64,000 nucleotides of DNA, taken from contig NZ_LKEH01000045.1 of the NCBI RefSeq assembly GCF_001642795.1, forward strand, positions 15,802 to 79,801, written 5' to 3'. The position numbers and the translations under genes are program-made. The stretch's first letter is position 1, and every line of letters starts with the position of its first letter. The notes below the pieces were generated by a model. The model did no database searches, was not told where the DNA came from, and saw only the letters and a list, made by a program, of their open reading frames with translations. The stretch is from Pseudomonas viridiflava. Its GTDB lineage: Bacteria > Pseudomonadota > Gammaproteobacteria > Pseudomonadales > Pseudomonadaceae. Below are positions 16,660-24,422 of this stretch, in pieces.

Positions 16660-19560
16660 TCAGGCAGCCCGAGCCTCGCTTTCAGCCAATCCCGGAATCG
16701 TCTTCACGATGTAGCAGCGTTGCGTGCCAAGTCCGGGCAAGCGCACCAGACTCGATGCCTTTCCATCGTTCCCCGGCTCAATGACGCCGCGCTGCAGCAG
16801 CTCCTTGTTCACCGCATTGATGTTCATGCCCCGGAATATCTCCGAGCGCCATGATTCGGGGAGCACGTAATACGTGTTGGTGGTGTGCAGGGAATCGCCC
16901 AGACCGTGTTCCATCGTCTTGCGAAAGCCCAGCCGGTCGATGGTGCGCGGACCGTGTTCGTCGATCTTTGCCGCTGCCGATTCCCAGCGGGTAAATCGGC
17001 TCTCGCCGAAGCGCTCAATGACCTGGCGCAGTCGCGCCACGATTGCGTCACCCTCGAAGTTACCGACGCCGCCACGCTCGTTCATCCATGCGTTGAGGCA
17101 CACCCGAGCTGCGGTGGTAGCGGTGCCATCGGGCCAGCCTGTTATCCCCATCGCGGTGGCCAACTCACCCGCTGCAGCGGCGAGGCCAAAGCGAGCCGCG
17201 GCGCGGTGAGCTTGTCCGCTTGCCGATGCGGGTAACGATTGAGCGATAAAGCCTTCCAGCGTGCGGCGCAGGATGGCGGACCAAGCGTGGCGTTTGTCGG
17301 GCTCACACAGCGCTGTGAGAAAGGCGGTGAGCGGTGTGCCGTAATATTTCGCAACTCGTGCTTTGAGTGCGTCGGACAGTGCTGCCGCATCATCGAAACC
17401 GTTCAATGAGTCGAACATGCCCAAGCCTTTGCTGGCATCGGCTGGAACGGCGAGCATGCGTACTTCCATGCCCGCTTTCAGTTCCTTGTTCGCTTCGGCC
17501 ATGTGCTGGGCCAACGTCTTCTCGCCGGTGGAGAGGAACAGCAAACGCCACTCCTGCACCTGTCGGCCTGCCTGGCCTCGATCATTGGCCCGTGCCTTGC
17601 CGGTGCCGTTGCCCAGCATGTACACCGTCTCGCCGATGATGCGTGGATCGCACATGCCAATCTCGTCCAGCACCAGCAGGCCGTCGGAATGCGCGGCGGC
17701 GATGGATTCCAGTGCGTTGTCGGTCGAGCGCCACGAACGCACCAGGCGCGGTCCACCGTAGATCGAGGCGGCGACCTGCAGGTGCGTGGTCTTGCCGCCT
17801 GAGCTATCGCCATACAGGTGAAAGCCGCCCGACTCATGACCCAGCATGTGCAGCAATGGACCCGCGAAAGCCACGCCGACCACAAACGCCAGGCGATGGT
17901 TTCCCACGCACAACGCGCCGATCTGCTCTTGCCATTGCTCAAGCGTGCCCGCTTCGCTGATCGGCGGCAGTTGAGATCCTGCTTCGTAGAAATGCAGGTG
18001 CTCGCTGTGGATGCCGACCTGTTGTTCCGGTAGGAGAAAGGCGCTGTCGTGCCAGCCCAGGCGAGTGACCAGTCGTGCCCGCTGTGCGCTGTCGAAACCG
18101 CCGAGGTAGCTCTGCAGGTCGTTGCGTGCATTGCGCCCTGATCGACTGCCAGCCAGACGCAGGCCCATGTCCACCAATGGGCCGAGTACGTCCTTGCCAA
18201 AGTCGCCGGTCATGGTGCGCGCCGGAATGTTCCAGCGCTTCTTGGCCCCGTCGGGGTCGTCGAACTCCACGAGCAGGCCCCAGTTGTGGCCTTTGTCATC
18301 GCGGGTGCGGGCGAGGATCTCCAGAGGCGAACACACCGGGCGCGCTTCGCCGTCGTCGCCCGCGTAAAACACACCTTCGGGTGTCAGACGAAAGCCACCA
18401 GGCATCAGGTCGTTTTTCGGTTTCGCAGGGCGCTTGGCCGTTGGCTTCGTCTTCGCTTTCGGAGCGGGTTCAGGCTCTTCCGATTTGGAAGGTTCTTCTA
18501 CCGAACCGAACAGCTCGCCACTGCGCTCCAGCTCGGCGAAATGGGCAGCTGTCCAGCCTTTGGCAGGAGCGTCGGCGGCATCATCGCCGTTGTCCCATTG
18601 GCCACCTTTGGCGAACTCGGCGCGGTCGTTTTTCATTGTGGGTTTGCGCTTAAACACCTCCAGCGCGATGAACCTCACTGAGCCTGCGCCGATCTCGCGC
18701 AGCTTGTGGGCGACGGCGTCCATGCAGGCTGCGCCGCTGTCGTCGTTGTCTGGCCACAACAGCACGTCGCGGCCTTTGAGCGGTGTCAGGTCTGCTTTAT
18801 GCCAAGAGTTCGAACCGTTCGGCCAGCAGGTGGCCACGTGGCTCGGCATCAAATCAGCCGCTGCGTCAGCTGCCTTTTCGCCCTCGCACAAGACCACCGG
18901 CGCATCGGCACGAAGCGCCAATTCATCCAGGCGCAGAAGCGGTCGGGGCTCGGGCAGTCCTTGCCAGCGCCATTGGGTCGTTTCGCCGTCGCTGCGTTTG
19001 CACCAGGTCAGCGGCGCAAAGACCTTCTTCGGTTTGCCGTCCTCATCGGGGCCGAGGTCGAAACGGTACAACGCCATGAGCGGCTGGCCCTTGTCATCGC
19101 GATAAATCCAGACCTTGGACGGTGCGCCGTGCTGCCGGTGTTTAACCGGGCACTTGTTCATCGCCTCGGCCGGGATCGGCGCAATGGCGATCCACTCGGG
19201 CGCTTTGCTTTTGGCCGGTGCGGGCTTGGCGGGCGCTGAGTCCGCAGTTACGCCGAGCAGGTCCGCCAGTTTGTTACAGGCCTCGACGTCGGTGCCGCCG
19301 TCGATGTAGCGCACCAGGTCGATCAAATCGCCGCCCTTGTCGCCGGTCGCGAAGTCAGACCAGGTGCCTTTGCTGATACTGATTTTCAGAGAGCCCGCAC
19401 GCTTGTCCGTTCGGGTGGGGTTAGGTGCGGTGTACTCTTTGCCGCCGTCCACTCGCTTCCCGTTCGGGAGCCAGTGAGCAAGGACTTTGTCGATGTTGCG
19501 AAGCGCAGCAGATTTCACCTGTGCGAACGAAGGGCGCTTTTTCGTGCTGGAGGCGCTCAT
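16660..19560 (-). CDS. TOPRIM/DUF927 primase-helicase, P4 alpha-like replication protein
   Basis: 966 residues. The N-terminal part (about 20-105) resembles DNA-primase-like modules. TOPRIM follows, with PVVLCEGEKAADAA (Glu226) and LLWPDNDDSG (Asp271, Asp273). After a charged Pro/Lys linker (355-385) comes DUF927 with an ATPase: Walker A YGDSSGGKTT at 583-592 and Walker B GLLVLDEIGM at 627-636. Such proteins replicate satellite and mobile elements, combining priming with unwinding at iterons, like P4 alpha. Its ATG overlaps the upstream stop (ATGA). It is the main sign that the element can replicate when excised. Confidence 0.88.
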   Translation of the reverse strand: MSASSTKKRPSFAQVKSAALRNIDKVLAHWLPNGKRVDGGKEYTAPNPTRTDKRAGSLKISISKGTWSDFATGDKGGDLIDLVRYIDGGTDVEACNKLADLLGVTADSAPAKPAPAKSKAPEWIAIAPIPAEAMNKCPVKHRQHGAPSKVWIYRDDKGQPLMALYRFDLGPDEDGKPKKVFAPLTWCKRSDGETTQWRWQGLPEPRPLLRLDELALRADAPVVLCEGEKAADAAADLMPSHVATCWPNGSNSWHKADLTPLKGRDVLLWPDNDDSGAACMDAVAHKLREIGAGSVRFIALEVFKRKPTMKNDRAEFAKGGQWDNGDDAADAPAKGWTAAHFAELERSGELFGSVEEPSKSEEPEPAPKAKTKPTAKRPAKPKNDLMPGGFRLTPEGVFYAGDDGEARPVCSPLEILARTRDDKGHNWGLLVEFDDPDGAKKRWNIPARTMTGDFGKDVLGPLVDMGLRLAGSRSGRNARNDLQSYLGGFDSAQRARLVTRLGWHDSAFLLPEQQVGIHSEHLHFYEAGSQLPPISEAGTLEQWQEQIGALCVGNHRLAFVVGVAFAGPLLHMLGHESGGFHLYGDSSGGKTTHLQVAASIYGGPRLVRSWRSTDNALESIAAAHSDGLLVLDEIGMCDPRIIGETVYMLGNGTGKARANDRGQAGRQVQEWRLLFLSTGEKTLAQHMAEANKELKAGMEVRMLAVPADASKGLGMFDSLNGFDDAAALSDALKARVAKYYGTPLTAFLTALCEPDKRHAWSAILRRTLEGFIAQSLPASASGQAHRAAARFGLAAAAGELATAMGITGWPDGTATTAARVCLNAWMNERGGVGNFEGDAIVARLRQVIERFGESRFTRWESAAAKIDEHGPRTIDRLGFRKTMEHGLGDSLHTTNTYYVLPESWRSEIFRGMNINAVNKELLQRGVIEPGNDGKASSLVRLPGLGTQRCYIVKTIPGLAESEARAA

Positions 19561-19838
19561 GGGCGATCCTCCGTTGGAAACTGCAGGCTGGTGGTCACGT
19601 CATCAATGATGGCCTTGACCATATCGCCCAGGTAATGGGCAGCCCATGCCGCGCTGCTGTCGTCGTTCATGCCCGCTTGGAGCGTCAGTTTGTTGATGCA
19701 ATCAGTCAGCACGGAGGCGTGTTCTAACGCCTCTTCACAGGAAACGCCTGCATTGACGCTAAACAGCGGTTGGTTTCGGGCGTTGTATTTGGCAAAGGCG
19801 GTGTGCCCGGTGGTGTTGCCTTGGAAAGACGTACTCAC
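19557..19838 (-). CDS. DUF3077-like small protein
   Basis: 93 residues. The core LFSVNAGVSCEEALEHAS followed by LTDCINKL fits the small Pseudomonas DUF3077 family, which has no known function. Its ends overlap both neighbours as ATGA, so it is part of one translationally coupled run from 20271 down to the primase. Family assignment is from memory of its pattern. Confidence 0.7.
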   Translation of the reverse strand: MSTSFQGNTTGHTAFAKYNARNQPLFSVNAGVSCEEALEHASVLTDCINKLTLQAGMNDDSSAAWAAHYLGDMVKAIIDDVTTSLQFPTEDRP

Positions 19839-20116
19839 AGGCCACCCCCTTGCGCAGGACCGCGGACCAGGTCGTCTGCGTGAAGCGCCAGGGTTCGTAT
19901 CAAACCTAGCGTACCGCGCACGTCCCAGAGGGCGGCGGCGATGATGTGATTTGCCAGGCTGGGCCCATCGTTTTCGAACTGGTCTTCAAGCAGCAACAGC
20001 ACCGAGCTGGCGCGGTCGACGGCGCAGGTGATGGCGTCGATGGGAATACCGGCATCGGCTGTCGGATTAACACAGAGCAGGTCTTCGGGCAGGCAAAAAC
20101 TCAGGGCGTTGTTCAT
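19835..20116 (-). CDS. Small hypothetical protein of the element
   Basis: 93 residues starting MNNALSFCLPEDLL. Predicted mainly helical, soluble and acidic, without recognised motif. The ATG overlaps the TGA of the 52-residue gene upstream (ATGA), and its own stop overlaps the next start. The same reading frame is open far upstream, to 20599, so a longer form starting at 20476 (MNNRRTG) is formally possible. The coupled start at 20116 is preferred. Confidence 0.6.
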   Translation of the reverse strand: MNNALSFCLPEDLLCVNPTADAGIPIDAITCAVDRASSVLLLLEDQFENDGPSLANHIIAAALWDVRGTLGLIRTLALHADDLVRGPAQGGGL

Positions 20117-20271
20117 TGGGCACCCCCTGCGGTTTCGAGGGCGCGTGCTTTGGTCATGTGAGCGTTGTAGCGGGCAAGGCGTGTAGCGAGGCTGGAATGG
20201 GCGTGTAAAGCGGCGAGAGCCATTGCGCGATGGGCAGCGGCGCGATTTTTGAACGGATTGAGACTGGGCAT
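20113..20271 (-). CDS. 52-residue basic protein under C4 RNA control
   Basis: A short frame, MPSLNPFKNRAAAHRAMAL onward, rich in Ala, Arg and His with predicted helix. AGGAG lies 9 nt before the ATG and its stop overlaps the next start as ATGA, so it opens the coupled run leading to the primase. Its ribosome-binding site (20282-20290) is complementary to the loop of the C4-type RNA just upstream, so this position matches the gene silenced by C4 RNA in P1/P4-type phages. Function unknown. Confidence 0.6.
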   Translation of the reverse strand: MPSLNPFKNRAAAHRAMALAALHAHSSLATRLARYNAHMTKARALETAGGAQ

Positions 20272-20281
20272 CTGGCAAAAC

Positions 20282-20304
20282 TCCTATTGTTGAGGAGCTG
20301 CCAC
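20282..20304 (-). promoter_or_regulatory. C4 RNA target sites a'' and b''
   Basis: b'' (TCCTATTGT on the plus strand at 20282-20290) covers the ribosome-binding site of the 52-residue gene and is complementary to the loop of the C4 second hairpin. a'' (AGCTGCCAC at 20296-20304) is complementary to 20328-20336 at the 3' foot of the C4 stem. A third copy of the b'' string, at 20465-20472, precedes the MNNRRTG start. Confidence 0.7.
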
Positions 20305-20327
20305 GGTTCGCCGTCAAACGAATTAGG

Positions 20328-20404
20328 GTGGCAGCTGTGTGTAGGTTGACGGACCGGGACAATAGGAACCCGGCAGACCCGAAGGTCTCCCACACACAGC
20401 CGCC
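20328..20404 (-). ncRNA. C4-type antisense RNA
   Basis: Read on the minus strand, 20389-20404 and 20330-20345 form a 16-bp closing stem with two G-U pairs. Inside are hairpin AGACC-UUCG-GGUCU and hairpin CCGGG-UUCCUAUUGU-CCCGG. The second loop is complementary over 9 nt to the ribosome-binding site at 20282-20290, and the 3' foot of the stem is complementary over 9 nt to 20296-20304. This three-way layout with paired a'/a'' and b'/b'' complementarity is that of the C4 antisense RNA of phages P1 and P4, which controls immunity and replication functions. Every base pair was checked by eye; family assignment is by architecture. Confidence 0.8.
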
Positions 20405-20476
20405 ATAAAACAGGAAAGCTGGCACAAAAAAAGCGCCTGCAATCGTAATGGGGGCGCCTGTGCGCCTATTGTTCAT
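20405..20476 (-). CDS. Possible leader peptide start MNNRRTG
   Basis: An ATG at 20476 opens a frame (MNNRRTGAPITIAGAFFVPA) that reads through the terminator hairpin and the C4 RNA and stays open to 19835. A b''-like C4 target (20465-20472) overlaps its first codons. It may be a leader peptide or an Ash-like overlapping protein; I give only its first part and cannot set its true end. Confidence 0.25.
20426..20459 (-). terminator. Terminator-like hairpin just upstream of C4 RNA
   Basis: On the minus strand AGGCGCC and GGCGCTT pair around a 15-nt loop, followed by seven T. It lies in the leader between 20476 and the C4 RNA, where premature termination would decide whether downstream replication genes are transcribed, as in P4 immunity. 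Confidence 0.6.
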
Positions 20477-20611
20477 CGGGCCGTCAAACCCGGTCGCTGA
20501 TTTTGCAGCGACGGCCAGAGAATAACGTCCGGTTTTGGGATGTGCAACTGTTTGAGCGACTTGCACTCGCGCTCGATGCGAAATACATTTGACGTGCATG
20601 TAGATTTACCT

Positions 20612-20645
20612 CAACGCCTCCGGTTGCCCCCGGAGGCGTTTTCGT
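20612..20645. terminator. GC-rich hairpin between the 202-residue gene and the C4 leader
   Basis: ACGCCTCCGG and CCGGAGGCGT form a strong stem. The T-rich side (TTTTCGTTT) is on the plus strand, so it would stop plus-strand transcription best. On the minus strand it may act only as a pause or structural barrier. Confidence 0.4.
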
Positions 20646-20726
20646 TTGTGCGTGCGCCGAATCTGTGACGTGATAGCCCGGCGTTCTGGTTCCAGATCGG
20701 GGCCAGCAGATCGGGACGGGGAGGGC

Positions 20727-21335
20727 TCAAGCCGCCTTCGTTTCGGTGTCAAATAGCGGGGCGGGGACTTCGCCTTTCAGCCAGGCGAGAATTTTTCGAT
20801 CTTCGTTACATCGGCGGCGGTGCATGACCGTCAGGTAGTCACGACGCTCGGCAATGCTCTGCTCGATGTAAGTCGCCCGGTCGTCTTGCAGACGCATTTC
20901 ACTGTGTAGCTTTTCGCTGTTGCCCTGTTCGGTGGCGAGATCGGTGGCCACGTAGTCCTGCCAAAACTTCGACTCATTGGCGAAGCCGCCAGACTGGTCG
21001 ACCAGCCAGTAAGTCACCCAGTCATTGAGGCCGACCGTTCGCAATGCCTTACGGCGACCTTCCTTCATCGCGAAATGGCCAGTCCCATGCACGCTGGCGA
21101 ACTCGCGGCGGATCGCATGCTTGCGAATCCACTCAGGCACGTTCCAAGGGTTGGGTCTGAGAGGAAGAGCCAGGCCGTCTGCATTGAAAAAGATCGCTTC
21201 CTGTTCCAGGCCATTCCAACTGACGCCCGCAATGGTGCGACTCTTCCAGTTGAGCTCGTCCGGTCTGTAGAGCTGAAACCCAATGCTGTAGGAATCGATG
21301 AAAGGTCCGTCACCTTTTGAGATGCGATTGTTCAT
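20727..21335 (-). CDS. Hypothetical protein of the element
   Basis: 202 residues. Soluble, with many aromatic residues in the first half (FQLYRPDELNWK, NPWNVPEWIRKH) and a charged helical second half. No motif I recognise. Its ATG overlaps the stop of the AlpA-type gene (ATGA), so the two form an operon. The pairing with AlpA suggests an element-specific regulatory or excision role, but this is only context. Confidence 0.6.
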   Translation of the reverse strand: MNNRISKGDGPFIDSYSIGFQLYRPDELNWKSRTIAGVSWNGLEQEAIFFNADGLALPLRPNPWNVPEWIRKHAIRREFASVHGTGHFAMKEGRRKALRTVGLNDWVTYWLVDQSGGFANESKFWQDYVATDLATEQGNSEKLHSEMRLQDDRATYIEQSIAERRDYLTVMHRRRCNEDRKILAWLKGEVPAPLFDTETKAA

Positions 21336-21613
21336 GCGGCCACCTGATCGCGAGCAGCGATGCGGCTGCGTGCCCAGGCTTGAACTTCGGAAAGCACCCA
21401 GGCGACAGGCGCGCCCCTTGCTGTGCTGTTGCTGAGCTTGACGGGCTGTGGAAAGCAGGAGGCGGGCTGCTGCATGAGCTTGTAAATGGTTGAACGCTTC
21501 ATGCCCACGATTCCCTCAACTTCGCGCATGCGAATCAAAGTTGAGGCAGCGTCGAACAACAGGGGAGCGTTGGCAGGTGTTTCGCGAGGGAACTCGGTTA
21601 CAGAGGTACGCAT
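21332..21613 (-). CDS. AlpA-family regulator / excisionase-like protein
   Basis: 93 residues with a MerR-like winged helix-turn-helix: LIRMREVEGIVGMKRSTIYKL at about 26-46 (printed here in overlap), then FPQPVKLS and VAWVLSEVQAWARSRIA, the classical AlpA end. AlpA proteins activate integrase or act as excisionases in P4-type elements. It lies upstream of, and in operon with, the 202-residue gene. Confidence 0.85.
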   Translation of the reverse strand: MRTSVTEFPRETPANAPLLFDAASTLIRMREVEGIVGMKRSTIYKLMQQPASCFPQPVKLSNSTARGAPVAWVLSEVQAWARSRIAARDQVAA

Positions 21614-21703
21614 AGAGACAGCTCTCGATAGATTTGGACTGACGAGAGCAATGATCTAGGCGAGGGGGTTTAGCGGGCAGTTCACTTCCATTTGAAATTC
21701 TGG

Positions 21704-22570
21704 CTACAGCAGGTTGTGTTGCTTGAGAATCTCTTCAATCCTCTTACGTGTCAGCGGTTTCGACATTTCGAGAGTGGCCCATTCAGGACGCTCACTTTCC
21801 GGCTTGGTAACTTCTCTCTCAAACCAGCGATGCACAGTTGTCGTGACATAGCGACGCGACATGCCATTTTTCAGCAATCCCAGCGCATAGTTGACGATAG
21901 CTCTGTCACGCTCACGCATTTCGATTTTCCGATCTTTCCCGCTGAGTATTCCGCCTTTTCGTCGAACCGCCGCCTTGATGGCCGCAGCTACCAAAGGAGT
22001 CAATTCGTCGTTGCGTAAGCTCGCCAGGTTCGTGATCGGCTCAAGGAATAGCGTATACAGATCAAGGGCGTTGATCCGGTCATCTGTGCTCGCTTGCGAT
22101 GACACGTACTCGCAGTAGAAATCCCAAGGCCAGTCCGGCACCTTGAATGCCGGAGGGAAGGCATCTTGCTCGGCTGAGCGCATCCATTCACTTAGAGCCT
22201 CAAGTGCCTTCGCAGCGCAGGCCATTACATAGGCTGCGTGAGCTTGGTTATCTGTGGCGGAATCGCACCCAGTGAAATGACGAACCCAGTGGGCTACACG
22301 GGAGGACGCATCAGTCGAAGCGTACTGGAAAATTTGTTCTTCATGCTTGGTTGTGCGGATACACAAGGTGTCCAGGTCGCTATCGAAATCACCTGTTTGG
22401 ATTCGTAAGCAGCATTTATCGATCAAGTTGCAGGCATCGATAATTTGCTCATCGCAGAGACTGTACAGTGGCTGAGCGGATAGATAGCTGATCAGACTCG
22501 CCGTTGGTTTTGGCAGGGCATCGAGTTTTTGAACATGGTCTAACACCATGAGACCTGAAACTACGTCCAT
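21704..22570 (-). CDS. Hypothetical protein with possible C-terminal HTH
   Basis: 288 residues, mainly helical, Cys-containing in the first third. The C-terminal part (about 215-285) is basic and contains LLKNGMSRRYVTTTVHRWF, which could be a helix-turn-helix, followed by KPLTRKRIEEILKQ. I do not recognise the family. It lies between the iteron-like cluster and alpA on the same strand, where satellites carry replication or regulatory genes. Confidence 0.6.
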   Translation of the reverse strand: MDVVSGLMVLDHVQKLDALPKPTASLISYLSAQPLYSLCDEQIIDACNLIDKCCLRIQTGDFDSDLDTLCIRTTKHEEQIFQYASTDASSRVAHWVRHFTGCDSATDNQAHAAYVMACAAKALEALSEWMRSAEQDAFPPAFKVPDWPWDFYCEYVSSQASTDDRINALDLYTLFLEPITNLASLRNDELTPLVAAAIKAAVRRKGGILSGKDRKIEMRERDRAIVNYALGLLKNGMSRRYVTTTVHRWFEREVTKPESERPEWATLEMSKPLTRKRIEEILKQHNLL

Positions 22571-22824
22571 ATCCCACGCCCTTTATTTGCGCAGATTAGC
22601 CAGCGAGCAACGCGCTCTGTACGGCTCAGGAGGCGGCAGGCCACCAGCGGCAACGGGTCCCCGGTCGTGTTACACGATTCAGCCACGTTACACACCGGGC
22701 GTAACTCTGATGCGATAAGTGTAACTCGAAATAAATACAATGAATTCAAATGGTTATGATCTATCGTTACACCTGAAACACGAGTTACACCGGTTTTGAG
22801 GGGGGTGTGGGATTGGTGAGTCAT
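22561..22824 (-). CDS. Doubtful small ORF over the iteron-like repeats
   Basis: 87 codons, overlapping the integrase stop as ATGA and the next gene by 10 nt. The protein has low-complexity TGVTRVSGVT segments that simply translate the GTTACAC repeats, and no motif. It may be non-coding DNA serving as a replication or regulatory region; the overlap pattern is the only argument for a gene. Confidence 0.3.
   Translation of the reverse strand: MTHQSHTPLKTGVTRVSGVTIDHNHLNSLYLFRVTLIASELRPVCNVAESCNTTGDPLPLVACRLLSRTERVARWLICANKGRGIWT
22669..22790. repeat. Iteron-like cluster of GTTACAC boxes, candidate origin
   Basis: GTTACAC boxes occur at 22669, 22687, 22766 and 22784, with inverted copies (GTGTAACT) at 22719-22726 and a weaker CGTAACT at 22700-22706. 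They flank an AT-rich core, AAATAAATACAATGAATTC, at 22729-22747. Direct and inverted repeats around an AT-rich segment next to a primase-bearing element are what a satellite origin looks like. A related cluster lies at 8505-8632. Confidence 0.5.
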
Positions 22825-24062
22825 ACGGCTTTTCCAAAATGTCCTTGCACCACGTTGCCTGTTGCGAGTCCATCAAGATGGTCGGCGTACCACTGCATCA
22901 TTACAGCCCGTTGCTCTAGGTATTGAGCTTTGTTGTAAACGCCTCGTACGCCAGGCGCTTTGTGGCTCAGTTGAGACTCCACATGATCTGCGGGAAATCC
23001 GTGCTCATTGAGGATCGTGCTTGCGATATGTCGGAAGCCGTGTCCTGTCTGTCGGCCTTCGTATCCGAGACGTCTTAAGGCCATCAGGAAGACAGTATCG
23101 CTTCGGGGTTTGGTACGGTCGCTTCGGCCTGGAAATAGAAGAGTGTATAACCCGGTGATTACGTAAAGTTGCTTGAGCACGTCGATTGCCTGACGACTCA
23201 GCGGGACCAGATGCTCACGTCCCTTTTTGCGACCTTTTCGCTCAATGGGAACTGTCCATATTTTTTTGGCTAAGTCGAACTCGGACCACGTAGCCTCTCG
23301 AAGCTCGCTAGGCCGCACGGCAAGCAATGTCAGAAGCTGTAGGCCAAGCTGAACGTCCTTTGCATGAGGATATGAGCTTATTGCCCTGAGCAAGGCGGGA
23401 AGCTCATCAGGTGGAACGTGTGCATAATTTTCAGCTTTGCCAGAAGAGAGGAATTTGTGAACCCCTTCCAGTGGATTGTTCACGGCCCTGCCTGTTACGC
23501 GAGCCAGGTCATAGACGTCTTTGCAATAAGCCCTTACCCGGCTCATCTGCTCAAGAATTCCCTGCTTCTCAAGCCCTCTCAGCAGGTCCATCCATTCCAT
23601 CGACATGATCGAGATAAAAGGTCGCTTACCGAAAGATGGAAAAACGTGGCGCTCCAATGCGCCCATGACTCTTTTCGCTGTTCCTGCATCCCAGCTACTC
23701 ATTCTGGATGCGTGCCACTCTCGTGCCATAGCCTCGAAGGTGTCGTTCGCAGCTTCAACATCAGCAGCCTTGCGGGCTTTTTTTGAGACGATGGGGTTCT
23801 TCCCTTCGGATGCATCTGCTCGGAGCTCGCTCGCCTTCTGGCGTGCGAGGGCACCGCTGACTTCGGGGTATCCCCCTAGTCCAAGCCACGACCATTTGCC
23901 GTCAGGTTTTTTGTAGCGCAGCTCCCATGATTTTTGGCCATTTGGCTTGACCCTAAAGTAGAGACCAGAGCTATCGAGCTCTCTATACGCTCCAGCCTCG
24001 GGCTCTAGGCCTGCAAGGGTGGTGTCTGCGAGAGGGCGGCGTTTAATGTCTGCGCGTTTCAT
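22821..24062 (-). CDS. P4-type tyrosine recombinase (integrase)
   Basis: 413 residues. The N-terminal part is the arm-binding DUF4102-like domain (ADTTLAGLEPEAGAY, LRYKKPDGKWSWLGLGGYP). The catalytic domain shows RPSELREATWSEF (first Arg), TGHGFRHIAST (HxxR), LSHK, and the nucleophile in VYNKAQYLEQR. All tetrad residues appear present. The start at 24062 (MKRADIKRRP) is preferred to a 50-codon extension that runs into arm-type repeats. It lies 165 bp from the tRNA-Met 3' end and reads away from it, the usual arrangement for this family. Confidence 0.93.
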   Translation of the reverse strand: MKRADIKRRPLADTTLAGLEPEAGAYRELDSSGLYFRVKPNGQKSWELRYKKPDGKWSWLGLGGYPEVSGALARQKASELRADASEGKNPIVSKKARKAADVEAANDTFEAMAREWHASRMSSWDAGTAKRVMGALERHVFPSFGKRPFISIMSMEWMDLLRGLEKQGILEQMSRVRAYCKDVYDLARVTGRAVNNPLEGVHKFLSSGKAENYAHVPPDELPALLRAISSYPHAKDVQLGLQLLTLLAVRPSELREATWSEFDLAKKIWTVPIERKGRKKGREHLVPLSRQAIDVLKQLYVITGLYTLLFPGRSDRTKPRSDTVFLMALRRLGYEGRQTGHGFRHIASTILNEHGFPADHVESQLSHKAPGVRGVYNKAQYLEQRAVMMQWYADHLDGLATGNVVQGHFGKAV

Positions 24063-24064
24063 CC

Positions 24065-24115
24065 ATGTATGCCTCAGTTCAATTAATATTGAAGCATACA
24101 CGTGGGCATACACGG
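24065..24115. repeat. Integrase arm-type repeats, right end
   Basis: AGCATACACG at 24093-24102 and GGCATACACG at 24105-24114, plus an inverted TGTATGCC at 24066-24073, lie in the integrase promoter. The left-end doublet at 5917-5938 has the same spacing, so the repeats would flank the core in a circular form of the element. They may also let the integrase regulate itself. Confidence 0.6.
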
Positions 24116-24156
24116 CAGGGAAGGATAGGCGTAGACAGGGGTGGACAGCCAGACAC

Positions 24157-24184
24157 AAGAAAGCCCGCACTGGGCGGGCTTCTT
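24157..24184 (-). terminator. Terminator downstream of tRNA-Met
   Basis: AAGAAAGCCCGC-ACTGG-GCGGGCTTCTT, symmetrical and near-identical to 5803-5837. It ends tRNA-Met transcription and lies inside the right end of the element, suggesting the element carries its own copy. Confidence 0.75.
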
Positions 24185-24227
24185 GGGGTGATTCATAGAC
24201 TGCTGTGGACATCTATGGATCGGTACT

Positions 24228-24304
24228 TGGTGGCTACACAGGGACTTGAACCCCGGACCCCAGCATTATGAATGCTATGCTCTAACCAACTGAGCTATGT
24301 AGCC
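24228..24304 (-). tRNA. tRNA-Met (CAT), elongator type; attachment site
   Basis: A complete 77-nt cloverleaf with encoded CCA. Acceptor GGCTACA pairs with TGTAGCC, the D-arm contains AGCTCAGTTGGTTAGAGC, the anticodon loop TTCATAA gives CAT, and the T-arm has GGTTCAAGTCC. The 5' end begins GGC, not CGC as in initiator tRNA, so it is the elongator. It is intact and adjacent to the integrase, making it the target site (attR side) of the element. Confidence 0.95.
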
Positions 24305-24422
24305 AAGTGGCGCGCATTATTCGCGCAGAACGGATATGTGTCAAGCGTCTGTGTGAAAAATAATTGCGTACGATCAACCGGTTAGGTGGCGGCTTTCTAC
24401 TGGAGCCCTTTTTTCGGGGGTC

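Noticed and set aside
22669-22790. CRISPR-like repeat array
   Set aside because: Boxes are 7 bp, in both orientations and unevenly spaced; there are no long repeats, spacers or cas genes anywhere in the window.
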